Shown: positions 45,184 through 56,512, counted from the stretch's first letter. The stretch is 64,000 nucleotides of DNA from Chionoecetes opilio (GCA_016584305.1 JACEEZ010015291.1:10001-74000), one strand, 5' to 3'. Program-made: numbers and translations. The notes: generated by a model not told the origin, from the sequence alone.

Positions 45184-46449
45184 CTATTGACGCTGTTGTT
45201 GCCACTGTTGACGCTGCTGTTGCCACTGCAGCCGCTGTTGTCGCTGCTGTTCCCACCGCTGCTGCGCCACCTGCAGACGGGTGGCGATGGTGTCCTTGAC
45301 GGCCGCCACCTGGGCTGGCGGGCCCCTGATGGTGACGGTCTTGGTGGTGGTGTCGGTGGGGGGCGGCACCGTCACCCTCACGCCAGGGTGTTCCTGCGCC
45401 AGCTTCAGGAGCGCCGCGCCGCCAGGACCCACCACGTGGCGCCTCAGGTCCGTGGCAACCTCCACCACCGCCACGCACGCCGCTTGCCTCTGGCGCCGAC
45501 GTTCGGCGGCCTCGCGGGTCTTGACCTCGATGTCCTGCAGGTGCCGCGTCAGTTCCTTGGCGGCAGCGGACACCTGGGTCTTGAGGCCCCGCAGCACCAC
45601 CTCCTGCGACAGAGTGTCGTGAGGGGGAGGCACGCGCACTGCCAACGACGGGTATTTTTGACACAACTTGTCCACCGTCTCGCCGCGCGGGCCGATCACG
45701 TGTCGGCGCATGTTTGGGGGTACGACAAGGACCGTGTCCACTGTGTCTTCCAGCCACGACTGTCCCACCGCGTCCCGGGGGACGTGTGGGGGAGGGACGG
45801 GGGCGCGGCGCCGCCTCCTGCCCGTGGCCTTGACTGTCGTGGCCTCTGGGGCGGCGATGTCCTCCGGGGCGCCGTTGGCCTCCGAAGTGGTGGCCTGCAC
45901 GGCCTTGGCCGGCTGCTTTTCAACACTGTCCTTGTCAACAGTTTTCTTCTGTTTCTTGCGGCAGACGACTTGCCAGCCGAGGCCGTCGTCCTGCTCTTGG
46001 TCGTCACGGACACAGCGGCGGCGGCGACGCACCTTCTTGCGCTGCGGCTGCTGAACGTGAGTCCCGGGAAGGCGTTCGCCGTTGTCCACGGATTCCATCA
46101 ACTCTTGAGGCTCCAGCGCTGCCTTTTGTGGGGCGTCGAGGAGCGGTTCAGAGAGGCAGGTTTCCTGCGGCACCACCAGGCAGGGCTCGGACAGAACCTC
46201 CGCACTGTGCTCCTGGTGGTGGTTGGAGTGCTCCTCCGGCAGGGAGGGCGATCCCTGCTGCTCCGTCTTGACGTTGAGCACGAGCACCTCGACGCTTTCC
46301 ACGGCGTCTTTGCGGCGTCTGTTGCCGCAGCACTTCCTGCGGCACAGCTTGGCGAGGGTCCTGAACGCCTTCTTCAGGCCGGCGCAACACCCACACTTGG
46401 CTTCCTTGGTCTCTTCAGTAACACGCTTCTCTTCAGTCTTGGGAGTCAT
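45184..46449 (-). CDS. intronless protein with two vigilin-type KH domains
   Basis: 421 residues from ATG 46449 to the stop at 45184. Residues 1-45 are basic and Cys-rich (CGCCAGLKKAFRTLAKLCRR). Residues 46-220 are disordered with Arg/Lys clusters at 137-145 and 211-215. KH1 spans about 236-308 with the RNA-binding GxxG loop GPRG (253-256) in HVIGPRGETVDKLCQKYP. KH2 spans about 327-393 with GPGG (341-344) in HVVGPGGAALLKLAQEHP; a charged linker joins them. The tail is Gln/Arg-rich (WQQQRQQWQQQRQ). KH spacing and the VPPP strand resemble vigilin/HDLBP domains, so single-stranded nucleic-acid binding is likely; the target is unknown. Strongly GC-rich against AT-rich flanks. A 5'UTR intron is possible (TTTTTATTATTAG just upstream). 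Could be a retrocopy or a lineage-specific gene. Confidence 0.8.
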   Translation of the reverse strand: MTPKTEEKRVTEETKEAKCGCCAGLKKAFRTLAKLCRRKCCGNRRRKDAVESVEVLVLNVKTEQQGSPSLPEEHSNHHQEHSAEVLSEPCLVVPQETCLSEPLLDAPQKAALEPQELMESVDNGERLPGTHVQQPQRKKVRRRRRCVRDDQEQDDGLGWQVVCRKKQKKTVDKDSVEKQPAKAVQATTSEANGAPEDIAAPEATTVKATGRRRRRAPVPPPHVPRDAVGQSWLEDTVDTVLVVPPNMRRHVIGPRGETVDKLCQKYPSLAVRVPPPHDTLSQEVVLRGLKTQVSAAAKELTRHLQDIEVKTREAAERRRQRQAACVAVVEVATDLRRHVVGPGGAALLKLAQEHPGVRVTVPPPTDTTTKTVTIRGPPAQVAAVKDTIATRLQVAQQRWEQQRQQRLQWQQQRQQWQQQRQ

Positions 46450-47016
46450 GACCTAGACTTTCTATACCCACCAGTTGACGCAGGTCCCTAATAATAAAAA
46501 TTCCCTACAAACAGTTTGGAGTTAGCAAATAGGAACAAATCCTTTTTTGGCACACACTCATCATCACACACATCTTCACTACTAGTGTTTCTAACTCCAA
46601 GCTCACGCTGATTGGCTACTACAGTGTCTGCCTAGATCCAAGCTGGCGTCAGTAAGGGTCCCGGGGTTCCAATATGCTCAACTCCAACCTCGCGTCAAGG
46701 GGCCTCTCACGCCACCGCCATCATCATCATCATCAGCATCACCACATTATTGCCCTATACCATAGACCACTGTATACCTGGACTGTTCACGCGACAATGT
46801 TTTGAATTGCGGGGCTGCACAGGGGCCCGCGGGGCGCCCGACAAAGAGATATAGTGGTCTATGGACTATCATATAGACTGGTTTATCAGTATATATGATA
46901 TACTGTAATCTTCGTAAATGTTTGTTCTATAATATTATCAAATAAAAAACAGTAAAACACGCTAAAGAAATGCCATTACGAGACTATGAAGAAATATGCA
47001 TGAACTTAATATTCAC
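46450..47016. other. upstream region of the KH gene
   Basis: Would hold its promoter. Contains CATCATCATCATCATCAGCA near 46710 and no recognised repeat or TATA box. Confidence 0.4.
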
Positions 47017-47360
47017 TTAACTCTTTGCCATTTAAAACTTTGCGAGTCAACTTTTATCATGAAGGGTATCAATAGAAGCGCAATTTTATTAGCTTTCCAT
47101 TAGTGTATTTCGTTATCTGATAAATTAATTAGAACCATGCATAAATTAGCGTTAAATAAAAAAAAAAAAATCATCAATCGGGTAATTTTCCCGATTGATG
47201 ATGTTATTTATTCACTTATATATTTCGTTTTCTGATAAATGAATTAGTACCATGTATAAATTAGCGTTGCCTAAATAAATAACCTCATCAATCGGGAAAA
47301 TTACCCGATTGATGATTTTATTTATTTAGTTATAGCCAAGATAAGATCTGGGCGAGTTAA
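47017..47360. mobile_element. TTAA-bounded element with two 29-bp palindromes
   Basis: TTAACTC at the left and GAGTTAA at the right; the right part, AGATCTGGGCGAGTTAA, resembles the piggyBac-like MITE end. Inside, CATCAATCGGGTAATTTTCC CGATTGATG (about 47173-47201) and its mirror-centred partner (about 47284-47312) each follow a diverged direct repeat with CATGYATAAATTAGCGTT. Confidence 0.6.
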
Positions 47361-48819
47361 TACCAACAAACCTCGGGGACAGGTGGGAATGCGGGTTTTT
47401 TGGGTGGGAGACAAAAATCACAGACTTACAGAATTTAATTTCAACAATTTAGCAATTTAATACAAGCGGGGTTTGGTTTAGTAACATGCAGTGTCTTCAA
47501 AACAAGGCGGCGGATGGCGCAATTACCGGTCTACTCGCAAATTTGTGCCGCCTACTTTCCAAAAAAAAATATATATGTATTGTATGAAAGGAATGAATTT
47601 GACCCTGAAAAACAGCCAGAATGCATATTTTAACAGCTTCAAAGGCGTGGGCTTCCGGCCTTTCAAGCAGCGCATCGCTTCGCTCGGCTTTCAATCAATC
47701 TCCACCTCCTACTTTCTTCATTCCAACTCTTACTTTAAAAGAAAATGAAAACACTGAACATGATATCAAGAAAAAAAGATTTTTTTTCAAAACTACGTCA
47801 GTGCAAAGCGAAACAAGATTTGCGGGGCGGGGCGGGGCGGACTCCCTCACACCTGTAAAAAAAAAAATATTGACTTCCGGCAAAAACGAATGCCAGATTC
47901 ATTCAAAGCACATCAATACTCTTAAGGAAAACTAAGTTTCAGCCTCGAAATAGCGGAATGACCTAACCCGTGAATATGCCACGTGGACGACATCCACCTT
48001 TCATCCCTAAGCATAGATTTGTCTCGTCTGTCTTTTTTAGTACCTACGGTGGTATTCAAGATACCACAAACTAGGAGATCTTAGTCCATCAAGGAAGATA
48101 GCAGGGGCATATTTAGGATCTTGAAACATTGGGAGCTTTGAATTTTTACAGGATAATTTTCAATATCACCTATTGTAGGCCAGGAAAAATTAGTCGGTCT
48201 CTGAAAACGACCGCGAAGTCCTCGTCCATTATTACCATATTTATAAGTCTAATGAATATAAGAATATAAAAAAAATGCCCTTCACATGCAAGGTGTGCGT
48301 CCCTACCCCTGGGAGAATGCGTCCCTGGCCCTGGGAGAATGCCTCCCACACTGCCACAAATACTCACTGATGAACTAGTGAAGTGGTGACCAGTGAGGCG
48401 GAACTTCAAGATAGAAGCGCTCTTATACGTCCCTTGCTCTACATGTAAGAAGAATACACGACCTTTAGAGCTAATGACTTTTCGAGCGGAGGACTATTCG
48501 AGCTAATGACTTTTCGACTGATAAGTTATTTTCTTATGTTTTTTACCTCAATTTACGGGTTCCCTTGCAATATTCAAGGCTATGTAAGGGGTAAGAAAGG
48601 GTGTGGGGCTGTATTGCATGATATAACACCCAAGCAGAGGCAATATATGCACCCTAAATGGGTAAAAATGAGGTATTTCTGGGTTCAAAACTCCTGTAAG
48701 AATCGCAGGTGTCCCAAGCCCGCCCTTCCCCCGACACTACCCTCGTCATTCCCCGTGAAGGAGGCGACAACCCAGGCTTCTGTGCACTACAAAGACACCA
48801 CTACACCAACACCACATAC
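47361..48819. other. no gene recognised
   Basis: AT-rich with a GGGGCGGGGCGGGGCGG run near 47823. A CCACGTGGACGACATCCACC piece near 47979 resembles the LINE tail. Confidence 0.4.
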
Positions 48820-48923
48820 CTGAGAGGCCCGGCAGGCTTCTCGTCTCTGGAACACATCGAACTGGTGGCGTTTTGCTGGTGCCACGCTCTCCTGTCCCTC
48901 AGCCAAGCAGCTGCCGCGGCCAT
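48820..48923 (-). CDS. candidate first coding exon of an unknown gene
   Basis: Minus strand ATGGCCGCGGCAGCTGCTTG opens a 34-codon frame (MAAAAAWLRDRRAWHQQNAT then SSMCSRDEKPAGPL) ending at a strong donor CTCAG|GTATGT, phase 2. No downstream exon could be identified and I recognise no protein family. A Kozak-like GTGATGG context and high GC support it; chance remains possible. Confidence 0.3.
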
Positions 48924-49336
48924 CACCACTGTTGCCACACTAACCTAAACTGATAGTCTGCAAATTATCAAGCACTTACAGTTTATTAGACATCTTACAT
49001 ATACAATAGTCTTTCACAACCATTATGAAAGAATTTTTTATAAAGAAAAATGTCAATACTAAAAAATTTGTAGATATATGTCTGATCAGTTTACTCTACA
49101 GGTGTGGTAACAGTGGGCGTGACTGCCACGTGAGGTGCGCGCCAATTTCAATATTTAATTTTCTGTCTGCGGCATTTATGACTTAATAATATTGATAATG
49201 ATGGTAATATCCTCTCTACTTAAGGTGATCTAAGCTACATACTTATATACGTAGTTACATTTATATATGCATGCAGAGATACAATCTACCTATAATCATA
49301 CAGCAGCCTGTTTGAACACAATTATTAGCAGTCTAA
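48924..49336. other. no gene recognised
   Basis: AT-rich spacer upstream of the Harbinger-like MITE. Confidence 0.4.
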
Positions 49337-49843
49337 AGCCGGCCACACACACACCGGTGCGGCCTGTCCGGCCGACAAAAAGTGGCGGGGCATCGTTCGC
49401 CGGACGAGACCCACACACACACCGGCCGCCTCATGAAAATATACAGTACACGTTGGACCACCGTGGTGACAACATGAATCCGCTGTCCGAAAATGACTTG
49501 TTGGTGATGGCTGCATGTGCAGCCATATATAATACCTATATATAATACGTCCTACTATATATAATACGTCATATATAATACCTATATTATCATAAATACA
49601 ATTATTACTGGTACAATTAGTCATTATCTGGCCGAGCGAGGGGCGGGCCGCGCCGGAAGGCACCCACACACACGCAGGCGGCAGGCCGCGCCGGACGGAA
49701 TTTTCAAGCGCCGACTGATTTTCATCCGGTCGCTGCGACAGGCCCCGCCGGATGAAAAACACCCCCACACACACACCGGCCGCCTCTAGCCACGCCCCTT
49801 TTCGTCGGCCGGACAGGCCGCGCCGGTGTGTGTGTGGCTGGCT
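49337..49843. mobile_element. PIF/Harbinger-like MITE, 507 bp
   Basis: TIRs AGCCGGCCACACACACACCG and GTGTGTGTGTGGCTGGCT flanked by TAA (49334-49336, 49844-49846). The TWA duplication is the PIF/Harbinger signature. GC-rich subterminal repeats (GGCCTGTCCGGCCGAC and variants) surround an AT-rich core. An ATG at about 49474 begins MNPLSENDLLVMAACAAIYN, possibly the start of a lost transposase. Confidence 0.75.
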
Positions 49844-49889
49844 TAAAAGATTACTGTTTTGTGCACGAGTTTATCAGATAGTTAGATAG

Positions 49890-50049
<160 letters not shown>

Positions 50050-50187
50050 AGGACTGGAAGGTGTGAGAATTGAGTCAAAGGCTGGAAATAGTATTCACGA
50101 GTTTAAATTTAAGATTGAACAAATGAGATATGAAGACAGCCCTATATGTATAACTCCTTCCCCATGTATTACAATATGTCAATGTCA

Positions 50188-50342
50188 GGTGGTCAATGTG
50201 GAGTCTATTGGAGTCTTTAAAAGGAGTCTGGATAAATTCATGGACGGGGAAGAGAGGTGGATGTAGGTAGAATTAAGTAACAGGAACTACCTATGTGTAG
50301 GTCTCACGGCCTCTTGTAGCTTCCTTATTTTCTTATGTTTTT
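50188..50342 (+). repeat. LINE 3' tail, + strand
   Basis: Reads VVNVESIGVFKRSLDKFMDG then EERWM-stop, the usual C-terminal pattern of non-LTR reverse transcriptase ORFs, followed by the CTCTTGTAGCTTCCTTATTT 3' end. Confidence 0.8.
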
Positions 50343-50455
50343 ATGTACAACACACACACACACACACACAAACAAGCCAATTTTAGAACATAATTGCAAT
50401 ACTATCTTATCTATACAATACTAAATACCCTCCATTCATATATCACTGTGACGCA

Positions 50456-50700
50456 TATAAGAACATAAGAAAATAAGGAAGCTACAAGAGGCCGCGAGAC
50501 CTACACGTGGTAGTTCCTGTCACCTAACACTACCTACATCCACCTTTCATCCCCATCCATGAACCTATCCAGCTCCTCTTTAAAGCTCCCCAATGACTCA
50601 GCACTAACTACCTGTCTACTGAGACCATTCCAATCATTCACCACCCTATTTGTGAACCAGTTTTTCCCTATTTCCTTTCTAAATCTACGCTTTTAACTGC
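50456..50700 (-). repeat. LINE 3' end, - strand
   Basis: Longest copy. Minus strand encodes KIGKNWFTNRVVNDWNGL, then AESLGSFKEELDRFMDGDER; this WN...FK..LD motif is typical of LINE ORF2 C-termini. Opposed to the copy at 50188-50342. Confidence 0.8.
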
Positions 50701-50990
50701 TGCACTTTAACAGGAATGTCACCTGAACCACTAGCCTTCCATACAGGAATAATTTTAAAACAAGCAAATCCAAGTGCATTTTCTTTTTAATAAATCACAC
50801 AACATGAACCCAGGTGACTTATAACAACTAATAAATTATGCTGGTCAGGCTCAGTCTTTTATTCCGGCCCCACAGACTACCTAGCAGCCAGTCTGAGCAG
50901 CCTCTTCTAGCCTCGCCCTTTACAAAACACGTTGAAAGAAGGTTAATTTAAGCACCCTTACAAAAAGTGCAGGCTATCTATATCTCACTG
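50701..50990. other. no gene recognised
   Basis: Unclassified sequence between the LINE end and foldback element D. Confidence 0.35.
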
Positions 50991-51213
50991 GGGGGCAGTC
51001 AGTTCGTACACCAGTAGATTCGTACACCAAAAAGTGGTTCCGTAGTCTATATGAAACCATAGTCGACGTTTCCTACACTCCGCTCAGAGTTGAACTTGAC
51101 TACTAAAGTTACGAGCTGACAATAGGTATGTATGAAAAAACTCAAAATCAGTGTATGAAACAACTAACAAAACCTGGGTACGAAACAACTTGTGTACGAA
51201 CTGACTGCACCCC
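50991..51213 (-). mobile_element. foldback element D copy 2
   Basis: GGGGGCAGTCAGTTCGTACA at the left and GTGTACGAACTGACTGCACC at the right; internal sequence matches 18766-18994. Confidence 0.78.
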
Positions 51214-51648
51214 GTCTCACTTCATCGGTGCAAAGGTTAAGAAATGCCTACCAGAGAGGATTTCCATCTAGGTATACTATGAGAGACGAGACTAGCATGA
51301 TTACGAAGACAAGCTGACGTCTGTATATGAAGCCGATCCAACGTATCAGCGCTAAATCCTTTGACTCTGTATATGAAATCTACGTATGCAGCATCAGTAA
51401 TCCCACCCTAAGCTACGATAGTCTTAAATAGTTGCTATAAATTATGTACAAGACTCTATCACTAAGCATATATTCTTGTTTCTCACTCTTAGCATAGATA
51501 TATTCTGTACACACATTAACAATTAGGGTGCAATAGCATACAAAAGATCGCGGTGGTGATGTCGGAACACGATATAAAGATTCCAGTCATCTCGAGAATG
51601 TCGTCTAAATGCATAGTTTGAGACAACCGCTGTGGTTAATGACTGCCT
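51214..51648. other. no gene recognised
   Basis: Unique-looking AT-rich sequence. Confidence 0.4.
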
Positions 51649-51907
51649 TACCGTAGATAACACTGAAGTCGCCAGTCACTTGCCACTGCACTAATGTCGC
51701 CAGGCATAATATATTACAAATTTTAGCATCACTACAGACTTTAATGTGCCACTAAAGACATGTAGTGTGATGTACATAATATAAACTACCGTGTATCATC
51801 TTCAGTGGCACATAAAAGTCTGTAGTGATGCTATAATTCGTATATATTGTGCCTGGCGACATTAGTGCAGTGGCGAGTGACTGGCGACTATAGTGTTATC
51901 TATGGTA
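51649..51907. mobile_element. foldback element C copy 2
   Basis: ACCGTAGATAACACTGAAGT...GTGTTATCTATGGT termini; arms as at 31480-31718, with an extra GTCACT segment in each arm. Confidence 0.88.
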
Positions 51908-52498
51908 AAGTACATTACCTTGCAAACAACACATCTATTTTCAGTTCATATGTATAAATATACTAAAAATCTTGAATGAAATGCTGGAGCCTCAGATATA
52001 ATATGAAATTTGAGCCTTTGAAAATAATTATACATTAGTACATATTTTCAAATTGTCTGTCTTTTTTTTCATTTCATTACATAAAGTACATTGTGAAAGC
52101 CTTAGTATGGTACAGACATAATGGGCAATGTCTCATCAAACAGACTCATGCTCGCATACACAAAAGTGATATGAATGACATGTGCAATGTATCAAAGGCC
52201 TGAAGCAAAGTGATAGCAGACATATCTTTCTCTCACACACACACACACTTGGAATAAACCTGTGATCTCTGAAGACGCTTAAAGACCTATTTTCTGCCCT
52301 GTACATCCCTTAAAATAAATATAAGTCATATTTACCGTATGACTATCAGAATAAACTTATATATGGGTTGCTTAGGCTGTTACAAGATAGCTTAGATGCA
52401 CATAATAATCCTACACCCTCAGTATACCTCGTCCCTCACAGGTAGCACACACTGAGTTACAATAATTTCAGTATTTTTCTTTTTATAGTCGGCTACAC
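51908..52498. other. no gene recognised
   Basis: AT-rich spacer with a short (CA)n near 52235. Confidence 0.4.
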
Positions 52499-52720
52499 TT
52501 AACCCCTTCACACCCAGATCTTTCCCTTGCTAAAAAAAATGGTATGTTTTTGAGCCATAAAATAACGAAAAGTAACTGAATACACCCAATAAGTTAGTCG
52601 ACAAGGGCACTCAACAGGTTATATCATATCTATAAAATATTGCTTATACATATTCATTAAAAATAGTCTAATGGTAGCTAAATTACAATGGAAGTTACGT
52701 TCTGGGTCTCAAGGGGTTAA
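52499..52720 (-). mobile_element. piggyBac-like MITE copy 9
   Basis: TTAA edges; reverse orientation. Confidence 0.78.
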
Positions 52721-52963
52721 TCCAGCACAAGTCTGTTGCTGGAAATATAAAGTTGTGGTTTTATTTGTCAGCAGTTAATCTTTCCCTTATCCCAAGCTCA
52801 CAGTTCCAGCAGAAAGGTTGTTAATACAGTATAGTTTTAGAAGGCCCTGTGATTAACCCTGCAAGTTAGGTCCAGCAATTTCTGTGTTAGTTTCTGGAAA
52901 AATGTTCGAAAAAAAAAAAATGTCCCTAGTCATTCCTATAATTCCTCTTCTAAAGCATAACAA

Positions 52964-53420
52964 AAATGGTACTGTGGTTGAAAAAGGAAATGGTACTGTG
53001 GTTGAAAAAGGAAATGGTACTGTGGTTGAAAAAGGAAATGGTACTGTGGTTGAAAAAGGAAATGGTACTGTGGTTGAAAAAGGAAATAGTACTGTGGTTG
53101 AAAAAGGAAATGGTACTGTGGTTGAAAAAGGAAATAGTACTGTGGTTGAAAAAGGAAATAGTACTGTGGTTGAAAAAGGAAATGGTACTGTGGTTGAAAA
53201 AGGAAATGGTACTGTGGTTGAAAAAGGAAATGGTACTGTGGTTGAAAAAGGAAATGGTACTGTGGTTGAAAAAGGAAATGGTACTGTGGTTGGAAAAGGA
53301 AATGGTACTGTGGTTGAAAAAGGAAATGGTACTGTGGTTGAAAAAGGAAATAGTACTGTGGTTGAAAAAGGAAATAGTGCTGTGGTTGAAAAAGGAAATA
53401 GTGCTGTGGTTGAAAGGCCA
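52964..53420 (+). repeat. 24-bp minisatellite, about 19 copies
   Basis: Unit GGTACTGTGGTTGAAAAAGG AAAT. Because 24 is divisible by 3, at least four frames stay open, giving KGNGTVVE-like and FPFSTTVP-like repeats. No support for a real gene. Confidence 0.95.
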
Positions 53421-53766
53421 AGCAGATTAGCCAGTGAGGTGGGCACACATACCTACACACCGCCTACCCTGGCTTCCCACATACACCTACACTCTTCTCA
53501 GCTCTGGGAAAATACTCACAAGCAAGATATTTATCATACAAAAGACTACTTTGGTTTAGAGCAAAATAGTAGCTACAAAAGCAATCCTAACTACTTTCTG
53601 TTATTCTATGCACATTCTTTTTAGGAGCCAAGCAGTACCTAAGATAATTATCAGTCCCTAATTGTAGAATGTCTTAATGATACACTATTTTCTGGTAAAA
53701 TGACAATTATTTTTGTATGACAGCCACTGGTCAGAAGACAGCCCATGCAGAGGGTAGGGTGTAAGG

Positions 53767-54347
53767 CTAGGCACAAACACATGCATAGTAGTGTTGCTAA
53801 TCATTATTCCTGATAGTTTCTCCCAGATATTGCCTGATATTAAAGCGTGATATTTGCCCAAGTCGTCAGGTGGTCAATGCGGAGTCTATAGGGGTCTTTA
53901 AAAGGAGTCTGGATAAATTCATGGATGGGGAAGAGAGGTGGATGTAGGTAGAGTTAAGCAACAGGAAATACCTCGCGTAGGTCTCACGGCCTCTTGTAGC
54001 TTCCTTATTTTCTTTTAAGTTTTTATTTGTCGTCTGATATTCCTAGCCCCTTCCTTCCCCCCCGTCCCCTGTACTATCATGGGGCCTTATATTTTTTTCT
54101 TTCTCACGCTTTATCCTTCGAAAGATAGGACGTGAGAAAAAAAAAAAGATAAGGCCCCATGATTGTACAGCAAACGGGGACGGGGACGGGGGGGGTAGGA
54201 ATATCAACAAAAACAAAACTAAAACTAATAAATAATAAATGTGGACTAGATAAAGTGGAGTAAATTCAATCAATGTAGACGATAAATGGGAGGCTCGATA
54301 AGGAATAATGATTAGAAACACTACTATGCATGTGTTTGTGCCTAGAA
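53767..54347. mobile_element. TIR element carrying a nested LINE tail
   Basis: Outer arms CTAGGCACAAACACATGCAT AGTAGTGTT and the inverse ending TGCATGTGTTTGTGCCTAG. Inside, a second hairpin (GGGGCCTTATATTTTTTTCT / AGATAAGGCCCC; GATATTCCTA / TAGGAATATC) surrounds a LINE tail at 53868-54022. Confidence 0.82.
53868..54022 (+). repeat. LINE 3' tail nested in a TIR element
   Basis: GGTCAATGCGGAGTCTATAG to CTTGTAGCTTCCTTATTTTC; same family as 50188-50342. Confidence 0.8.
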
Positions 54348-54588
54348 TAGCAGCTTACGTCCCAAAAAGGAGGTGAGATCCGATGCACTCCACAGGGGTT
54401 CAATTTTGAGCAGTGACTGTCAAGCAATTGGTCGTATTAGAATAGAATTGTTTTCCCTCCTGTAACAAGCTAACACACAAAGAGTCATGACATGCTGCTT
54501 GGGGAAACCCTTGGTGGTGACAACAACCTGACATCAATATGGAAACAACACATTAGTGTTGTATTCAGCACACTTCAGAGATCGTAAA

Positions 54589-54760
54589 TGAGGCGCTTAC
54601 TTCAGAAAGTCGATAAGCGCCATCAATAAAAAACTAAGAAAATGGCTTCAAAATGTTTCAATGGTCAAATTGTCATATTTTTTAACATTGAAACATTTTG
54701 AAGCCATATTCTTAGTTTTTTATTGATGGCACTTATCGATTTTCTGAAATAAGCGCCTCA
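54589..54760. mobile_element. foldback element B copy 3
   Basis: TGAGGCGCTTACTTCAGAAA at the left, TTTCTGAAATAAGCGCCTCA at the right; long complementary arms. Confidence 0.9.
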
Positions 54761-54885
54761 AATAAACCTTGATTTTGAAGGCCAGTCACATCACACAAAC
54801 ATGAATACACTCACATGGTTTCCCAGATCGTGCCGAGGATCAGGTGATGGCATTCGGTGAGCTTAGATCAAAGGCCTCACTCATT

Positions 54886-54946
54886 TACAGGAACTACCTC
54901 GTGTAGGTCTCGCAGCCTCTTGTAGCTTCCTTATTTTCTTAAGTTC
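54886..54946 (+). repeat. LINE 3' tail fragment
   Basis: ACAGGAACTACCTCGTGTAG and CAGCCTCTTGTAGCTTCCTT. Confidence 0.75.
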
Positions 54947-56145
54947 TTTATTTTTCTCACTAGGGGGAGCAGTTTCAAACAATCCTTTGTCTTTAGAGTT
55001 TACTGTGAAACATTCATCCATGTACAAGGTTTAGGATTTGATCAATAGAAAAGATGGAATGCACATGTTCCTTTTAGCATACAGTCCCGGTAATGTGCAT
55101 ACGGCCCCGACAACCCGGCCCTGACAACATGGCCCCGACAACCTGGCCCGCACACCCTCCCTCCCGCCACACACACCAACACACCAGTTCATTTTATAAC
55201 ATCACAACTGGGCGACCAAAATGTCTCCCAGTGATGGAAAACTGTCGCCCAGTAAGAACAATTTTAAGCTACTGGGTGACAAGATATTTGTTCATAAAAT
55301 CTTTCCTGGATACAATGGTTAATCTTATCTGTGTGTGTTAGATCCAGAAGTGCACTCTTATTACTGCATAGGATCTTTATTTATACACAACATACAAAAG
55401 TGTTAATTTGATGTATCCAAAAAACTATTCTTAACAGGTAGGCCTTTACCTTTCTGGATATCCGAAGAATGTCGCCCAGTAAGATTTGCTTAAAAAATGC
55501 ACTGCAACACACGCCATCATATAACTCTCAATAAATTCTTGCTCCGGCTGCCGAGGTGGGTGGCCGGGACAGTATCCACACTAATTGGACAGTAAATTGC
55601 ATAACACAAGGTAGTTTAGTTTAGTACGAGATAGTGCCACTGCTTTCGAATCAATAATTAATTTCTTTCATATAACAAATCAAGTGCTGTGAGTAGTACC
55701 TATCATGCTTGTGGGAAAGATCTAATGCTACTAACAAAATGGGAAGAGTTTGCTATATATGTTATGTATCTCCTAATAAAAAGCCAATCACAAACTTTCA
55801 AAGACTTTATACAGCAGCATGACTAAAAAAAAGCTTCAAATAATTCTGTAGCTTTTACGCTCTGTTGTAATTTACTTATCAGAATACAATAATAATAACT
55901 GCGAGAACTTACAAAAGTCGTCAACGTCACCCAATATGTATATATATATTATAGTCCCTATATAATCAAAACAAAAGTGTGAGCACAGAGGAAGCCGGTC
56001 GTTAGCATTGCACACGCTTTTATCCCCCAACAAAATTGCCCTAACCCCTAAATATCCCTAAAATAAATACATATATAAAAAAAATTCACTAGTACCAGCT
56101 ATCCACCTGCTTCCACTGACCAAGTATTAACATGTAACTGCATGT
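54947..56145. other. no gene recognised
   Basis: CGGCCCCGACAAC-type triplicate at 55100-55150 and several CGCCCAGTAAGA-like motifs at 55230-55480; otherwise AT-rich. Confidence 0.35.
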
Positions 56146-56512
56146 TATAGTCTTTTTATTATGGTCAAAATGCAGTCAGGAAGCCACGCCCCCTCCCTCC
56201 CCTTCTATTCTACGGGGCAGCTGATTGGTGCAGTCCTCGTATCATCACTACCAATCACAATATCTTCACTACTTAACAGCGCGTGACCACTGGACAGAGC
56301 AATCTTCACTAGAGGGTGACAAAATCAAAAATCCCTTTGTAGTGAAGATTGCTCTGTCCAGTGGTCACGCCGCTGTTAAGTAGTGAAGATACTGTGATTG
56401 GTAGTGATGATACAAGGAATGCACCAATCAGCTGCCCCGTAGAATGGAAGGGGAGGCAGGGGGCGTGGCTTCCTTACTGCATTTTGACCATAATAAAAAA
56501 AATAGACTATAG
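56146..56512. mobile_element. foldback element A copy 2
   Basis: TATAGTCTTTTTATTATGGT to AAAAAAAATAGACTATA; arms as in 19572-19957. Confidence 0.9.

Noticed and set aside
44999..45757. 252-codon minus-strand frame overlapping the KH gene
   Set aside because: A frame-shadow of the KH CDS and its CAG-rich 3' region; the KH domains lie in the other frame.
52853..53624. Protein-coding repeat genes on both strands
   Set aside because: The frames exist only because a 24-bp minisatellite has no stop in several frames; no flanking coding sequence or splice logic.
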